Shown here in pieces: positions 7,476 to 11,158 of a stretch of DNA of 11,158 nucleotides (position 1 is its first letter; each line of letters opens with the position of its first letter). This DNA is from Flavobacteriales bacterium. GTDB taxonomy: Bacteria > Bacteroidota > Bacteroidia > Flavobacteriales_D > Sanyastnellaceae. A program made the translations under genes and the position numbers. The notes below the pieces were generated by a model. That model did not search any database, had not been told where the DNA came from, and worked only from the letters and a program-made list of their open reading frames with translations. The DNA lies in assembly GCA_947460525.1 (NCBI GenBank), contig CANHIV010000004.1, forward strand, positions 1 through 11,158. The letters are read 5' to 3'.

Positions 7476-9656
7476 GTGACCAAGACCTTACTATTTATAC
7501 CCCCATTAACCCAGTTAAATACGCCGTACCCCGCGACGGCTTATTTGACTGGGTTTTTACGTCAACAAGGTCTTGAATCGCGACAAGGTGACCTAGGATT
7601 GGATCTGGTTTTGTCCATGTTCAATGCCAACTGTCTTACGCAAATTTTTGATGAAATTGAGAAAGGAAACTTTTCTCTTTCGCCTGAATTGAAAGGCATT
7701 TTGCTCAATCGGAATTTGTATCAAAATACCATAGATGCGGTAATCTCCTTTCTTCAAAATAAAAATTATACGCTGGGATACCGAATTGCGAAAGGCAATT
7801 TCCTTCCGCAAGGTTCTAGATTTAATCAAGTTCAAGACCTGGAATGGTTCTTTGGGAATATCGGCGTTCAGGATACCGCTCGGTACAAATGCACCATGTA
7901 TTTGGAAGATTTGTCTGATTTGATACAAGCCAGCATTGGACCTCAATTTGGCTTTTCCAAGTACGCAGAACGCATCGCCAGAACCGCTGTCTCCTTTGAT
8001 CCCATTGAAGCCGAGCTGAAAAAAGAAACTGGCTTTTTGGATCAAATCTTAATCAACTGCGCAAAAAAATATTTTGACGTAGAGGTGCCCGATTTTGTGG
8101 GATTTACAGTTCCTTTTGGTGGCAATCTTTACGGGGCATTGAAAGTGGGACAATGGATAAAGGAGAATTATCCCCATGTGAAAATTGCGATGGGTGGTGG
8201 ATATCCCAATACCGAGTTGCGTGAACTTTCAGACCCCCGCGTTTTTCAATATGTGGACTACATCACATTGGATGATGGTGAGGGTCCCCTATTGAATTTG
8301 ATTCAAAATATTCAGACATCCGATACAGACAAAAAGTTTAAACGGACTTTCCATCTTGCAGAAAATAAAGTTGTATTCACCGACAACCTACAAGGCGGCG
8401 ATTTTTTACATCAACAAAAACCTGCTCCTTCCTACCGCGGTTTAAAACTGGACCAATACCTTTCGGTTATTGATATGCCCAATCCCATGCATCGCTTGTG
8501 GAATGACGGCAGGTGGAACAAGATGACAGTGGCCCATGGTTGCTATTGGAAGAAATGCAGTTTTTGTGATATTCACTTGGACTACATTGGTAGATACGAC
8601 AAAGCCACCGCTGAGCACTTGGTAAATCAGATGGAAGAACTCATCGCGGAAACGGGAGAAACAGGTTTTCACTTCGTCGATGAAGCTGCGCCTCCCGCTG
8701 CATTGAGAGACTTGGCCATTGAGATCATCAACAGAAAACTTCAAGTTTCTTGGTGGGCCAATATCCGATTTGAAAAATCTTTTGACGCCGACCTATGTCA
8801 GTTGCTCGCAGCATCGGGATGTATCGCCGTAACAGGAGGGTTAGAGGTAGCAAGCCCGCGTATTTTGGCCTTAATCGACAAAGGCATTACTGTAGATCAA
8901 GTGGCCCGTGTAGGCAAGGCGTTCAGCGATGCCGGTATTTTGGTACATGCTTATTTGATGTACGGATTCCCAACGCAAACCGCTCAAGAAACCGTCGACT
9001 CACTGGAAGTGGTGAGACAATTGTTCCAACATAATCTACTTCATTCCGGACATTGGCATCAATTTGCAATGACCGTGCATAGCCCTGTGGGTAAAGATCC
9101 TGAGAAATATGGTGTCATCCGAACAGGTCCTGAATTTCAGGGATTTGCCAATAACGATTTGTACCATGAGGATCCCAAGGGCGCGCAACATGAGTTGTTT
9201 TCTGAGGGACTAAAAAAAGCCTTGTACAACTACATGCACGGAATTGGAATCGATTTTCCATTGAAAAAGTTTTTCAGCTTCGCGATTCCCGATGCGCTCG
9301 TACCAAGAACAATGATCGAAAGAAGCTTAAAAGCTTCTCCTTTGGATGACGCTGAGAAACCAGGATTCCGCTTTTGCCTGCTTCAATCCAAGCTGGTTTT
9401 GAAAAAACAAAATGGCGGAAACAAAGAGGTTGAAATTCTTGGCGCTGAGGGAAAAGAAACCATCGAAATACCCCTGAATGCAGCGCAATTCTTGGTAGAA
9501 CATCAAGACCAATTTCAATGGGGTGCGCAAAACGAATGGGACTACAACACCTCGCTCGAGAAAATTGCATCGTTGTGCAAAAAAACAACGGAAGATTTGG
9601 TACAACAAAAATGGTGGAAAGCTTTTCGTCGTTTTTTTGTGGTCATCAAGGGTTAA
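7476..9656 (+). CDS. B12-binding-type radical SAM protein, substrate unknown
   Basis: A 726-aa product starts with GTG at 7476, just 5 bp after queA. No usable ATG precedes the conserved N-terminal PPLTQLNTPYPATAYL block, so GTG is chosen. Residues 1 to about 290 resemble a cobalamin-binding Rossmann-type region, with DFVGFTVPFGGNLYGAL, the MGGGYPN loop (239-245) and DDGEG (266-270). The base-off ligand motif DxHxxG is absent: the only His in this region is His234. The radical SAM core follows: AHGCYWKKCSFCD has Cys356, Cys361 and Cys364, i.e. CX4CX2C rather than the usual CX3CX2C. Downstream are FHFVDEAAPP (398-407), TGGLE (453-457) and LMYGFPTQT (494-502), which are typical of SAM-binding barrels. 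About 180 residues of unassigned C-terminal sequence follow. From the family it would use a 4Fe-4S cluster and SAM to start radical chemistry. Linkage to queA suggests, but does not show, a tRNA or cofactor role. The C-terminus overlaps the convergent gene by 4 bp. Confidence 0.88.
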   Translation: MTKTLLFIPPLTQLNTPYPATAYLTGFLRQQGLESRQGDLGLDLVLSMFNANCLTQIFDEIEKGNFSLSPELKGILLNRNLYQNTIDAVISFLQNKNYTLGYRIAKGNFLPQGSRFNQVQDLEWFFGNIGVQDTARYKCTMYLEDLSDLIQASIGPQFGFSKYAERIARTAVSFDPIEAELKKETGFLDQILINCAKKYFDVEVPDFVGFTVPFGGNLYGALKVGQWIKENYPHVKIAMGGGYPNTELRELSDPRVFQYVDYITLDDGEGPLLNLIQNIQTSDTDKKFKRTFHLAENKVVFTDNLQGGDFLHQQKPAPSYRGLKLDQYLSVIDMPNPMHRLWNDGRWNKMTVAHGCYWKKCSFCDIHLDYIGRYDKATAEHLVNQMEELIAETGETGFHFVDEAAPPAALRDLAIEIINRKLQVSWWANIRFEKSFDADLCQLLAASGCIAVTGGLEVASPRILALIDKGITVDQVARVGKAFSDAGILVHAYLMYGFPTQTAQETVDSLEVVRQLFQHNLLHSGHWHQFAMTVHSPVGKDPEKYGVIRTGPEFQGFANNDLYHEDPKGAQHELFSEGLKKALYNYMHGIGIDFPLKKFFSFAIPDALVPRTMIERSLKASPLDDAEKPGFRFCLLQSKLVLKKQNGGNKEVEILGAEGKETIEIPLNAAQFLVEHQDQFQWGAQNEWDYNTSLEKIASLCKKTTEDLVQQKWWKAFRRFFVVIKG
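9321..9338 (+). repeat. Perfect short hairpin inside the radical SAM gene
   Basis: AGAAGCTT and AAGCTTCT are perfect inverted copies separated by two bases. As RNA this gives a 7-bp stem, AGAAGCT paired with AGCTTCT, around a TAAA tetraloop. It falls in codons for RSLKAS near residue 618 and is not followed by a T-run, so it is not an ordinary terminator. It may have no function. Confidence 0.3.
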
Positions 9657-11107
9657 TTCCGCTTTAGCTGTTGCTTTCGCAATTGTGCATACCTCAATCG
9701 ATACTCCTCTGATTTCTTGGGATTAAAACCCGGTGTACTTGCCCCGTAAAATCTGAAAAGCAGGTAATGTCCACGCATGTCATCATGATCCATTTTAACC
9801 AATTTCTTACCTGCTAATTCCACCTTCTCCCAATCCTGCATTCGCTCATTTACCAATCCCAATACCCACCAATAGTCAGCACACTTTAAAAAGGAATCGG
9901 GTACTTTTTTCAATATATCGTTGGCTTCTTTCAATAAATCATTGCCCGTTTCGTAGCTGGTTGCGTGGTGCAGATAAAGGGCATAAGCCAACGAAAAATA
10001 GGGATAACGTTTGTACTTATCGCACCATTCCTCGTATTCCTGCAAAGTAGGCATGTTGTACCCATAACCTCGATTGGCAGACTGGTAGGCATATCTAGAA
10101 GCCTCTTCGATATGATTTGTCATTTCTGCCAACATGGCCATTTGAAACCAAACCCCGCAATGCGAAGTAATACCGATGGGCTCACCTTCCCATGGCTCAT
10201 TTTCCACCTCTTGCAGCCTCTGCATTCCCCTATAGAAAGCTTCTTCACCTTTGGTAGTGAACCGAGCCAAAAACATCAGATAATCCCATTCATACTCGGG
10301 CACCTGCCGCATCAACACCTGGTAGCAAGAGTCGGCTTTTTCATAATCTTTAAATTGAATCGCCAAATCCTTGCCGTGCATGTTCAATGAAAAATCTTGG
10401 GGATACTTTTGTAAAAGTTGGTAGCAATATGTGCGGGCTCTTTTCCACTCTTCCATCTCCTTGAGCAATATCAACCGCTCAGTAGAAAACATCATTCGCT
10501 CATTATCATTTCGGGCTGTTTCAATCGCAATATCAACGCTAGCTTGCGCTTTGCTCCATGCCTTTTTCCGACGCCATTTCATGGCTTCATTGAAATAATA
10601 CACAGGCGAATATTGCATTTGACCGGGAATCGCCCAAGACCAAAAGTGATTCTTTTCCCATGTTGATTTGGTATACCGCGTAACGCCGTAAGATTTTGAC
10701 ATCTCCTCCTGCAAAGGCCAATAGGGATTTAGGTTCCAGGTCCAATTGCCTTCGAAAAATTGCAGACTATCAAATTGAGGGGTCCAACCCGGACCATTTT
10801 CTGGCGCAAGCTCCGCTATATCCACCCGCATGGTTTTTGTCCCTTGATAAAACTCTATCCTGTAACTTAGTGATCCTAGATTTCTCTGCCAAGGAGGTGC
10901 GGTGGAAAATGTAACGCCTTCTGACAATGAGATAAGGTGAGAATAGCTGATCCATGCAGGATTTCCAGTGCCTTCCAAGGCAAAAAACCGGGCTGAATCC
11001 GCCTGCATGCCTTTGAATCGAAGCGCAGCTCCGCCGCCACCACCAGGCTGTCCGAAAGAAAGAATCGAAGAAAAAATTAAAACAAAAAGTAAAAAACAAT
11101 AATGCAT
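9653..11107 (-). CDS. Secreted TPR-like helical-repeat protein, function unknown
   Basis: The 484-aa product begins with a clear signal peptide (MHYCFLLFVLIFSSILSFGQ) followed by the low-complexity linker PGGGGGAA, a Sec-exported N-terminus style common in Bacteroidota. There is no lipobox and no T9SS tail, so it is probably periplasmic. Residues about 30-150 are Trp/Tyr-rich and of no recognised family. From about 165 to 455 the protein is a run of amphipathic helices spaced like tetratricopeptide repeats, for example FKDYEKADSCYQVLM (252-266), EEASRYAYQSANRGYGY (334-350) and MQDWEKVELAGKKLVKMD (423-440). Such repeats usually mediate protein contacts; no catalytic motif was seen. The start is bounded by the TAG at 11120-11122, which lies in the same frame. 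It lies 12 bp downstream of an acyl-CoA carboxylase subunit gene and is probably co-transcribed with it. Its stop codon overlaps that of the convergent radical SAM gene. Confidence 0.82.
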   Translation of the reverse strand: MHYCFLLFVLIFSSILSFGQPGGGGGAALRFKGMQADSARFFALEGTGNPAWISYSHLISLSEGVTFSTAPPWQRNLGSLSYRIEFYQGTKTMRVDIAELAPENGPGWTPQFDSLQFFEGNWTWNLNPYWPLQEEMSKSYGVTRYTKSTWEKNHFWSWAIPGQMQYSPVYYFNEAMKWRRKKAWSKAQASVDIAIETARNDNERMMFSTERLILLKEMEEWKRARTYCYQLLQKYPQDFSLNMHGKDLAIQFKDYEKADSCYQVLMRQVPEYEWDYLMFLARFTTKGEEAFYRGMQRLQEVENEPWEGEPIGITSHCGVWFQMAMLAEMTNHIEEASRYAYQSANRGYGYNMPTLQEYEEWCDKYKRYPYFSLAYALYLHHATSYETGNDLLKEANDILKKVPDSFLKCADYWWVLGLVNERMQDWEKVELAGKKLVKMDHDDMRGHYLLFRFYGASTPGFNPKKSEEYRLRYAQLRKQQLKRN

Positions 11108-11119
11108 CGTGGTAACAAA

Positions 11120-11158
11120 CTACAACGGAATATTGCCGTGCTTTTTCTTGATGGGCGC
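11120..11158 (-). CDS. Acyl-CoA (propionyl/methylmalonyl-type) carboxylase beta subunit, last 12 codons (partial)
   Basis: Read on the minus strand from the right edge, the frame gives APIKKKHGNIPL followed by TAG. The KHGNIPL ending is the characteristic C-terminus of carboxyltransferase (beta) subunits of acyl-CoA carboxylases and of the related methylmalonyl-CoA decarboxylase alpha subunit. Those cytoplasmic enzymes transfer carboxyl groups between biotin and acyl-CoA. Only 12 residues are visible, so the call rests on recognising the tail, and neither substrate nor exact family member can be fixed. The stop lies 12 bp upstream of the secreted TPR-like gene. Confidence 0.68.
   Translation of the reverse strand, partial: APIKKKHGNIPL

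Noticed and set aside
7593..8045. Minus-strand open frame of 150 codons within the radical SAM gene
   Set aside because: It is antisense to a gene with clear family motifs, with no plausible domain of its own.
9571..9590. Inverted repeat CGTTGT/ACAACG in the radical SAM gene as a terminator for the convergent minus-strand gene
   Set aside because: The stem is short, the T-run lies in the loop rather than after it, and it sits inside conserved coding sequence.

Overview
The window looks like a chromosomal segment from a member of the Bacteroidota, probably Flavobacteriales-like. This rests on four things. A 1258-residue secreted protein ends in a type IX secretion (T9SS) sorting domain. Candidate promoters of the Bacteroidota TAnnTTTG type lie upstream of genes, which mostly lack clear Shine-Dalgarno sequences. 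The truncated sensor kinase has the TM + QVYW-type N-terminus common in this phylum. TruB is short and has no room for a PUA domain.

Left arm (1-5525, minus strand): four genes run leftward with small gaps. They are a 166-aa unknown lipoprotein, a 205-aa lipoprotein with a carboxypeptidase-regulatory-like (Ig-like) fold, a very large secreted protein (GxSxG alpha/beta-hydrolase, then probable beta-helix, then T9SS tail), and the N-terminus of a membrane sensor histidine kinase that runs off the left edge. The arm reads as an envelope/secretion cluster and could be one transcription unit.

Centre (5526-9656, plus strand): a 52-bp divergent spacer separates the left arm from truB (tRNA pseudouridine-55 synthase, TTG start). 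Next come queA (queuosine biosynthesis, own promoter) and, only 5 bp after queA, a GTG-started 726-aa B12-binding-type radical SAM protein of unknown substrate. Two of the three genes are tRNA-modification enzymes. The radical SAM gene is almost certainly translated from the queA transcript, but its role is open.

Right arm (9653-11158, minus strand): the radical SAM gene converges with, and overlaps by 4 bp, a secreted 484-aa TPR-like helical-repeat protein. That gene sits 12 bp downstream of the last 12 codons of an acyl-CoA carboxylase beta-type subunit entering from the right edge.

No RNA genes, insertion sequences, CRISPR arrays or phage genes were seen. There is no gene-free stretch longer than about 100 bp. 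The most interesting items are the esterase/beta-helix/T9SS protein with its two lipoprotein neighbours, and the queA-linked radical SAM protein with its CX4CX2C cluster motif. Nothing here can be claimed as a new defence or mobile system.
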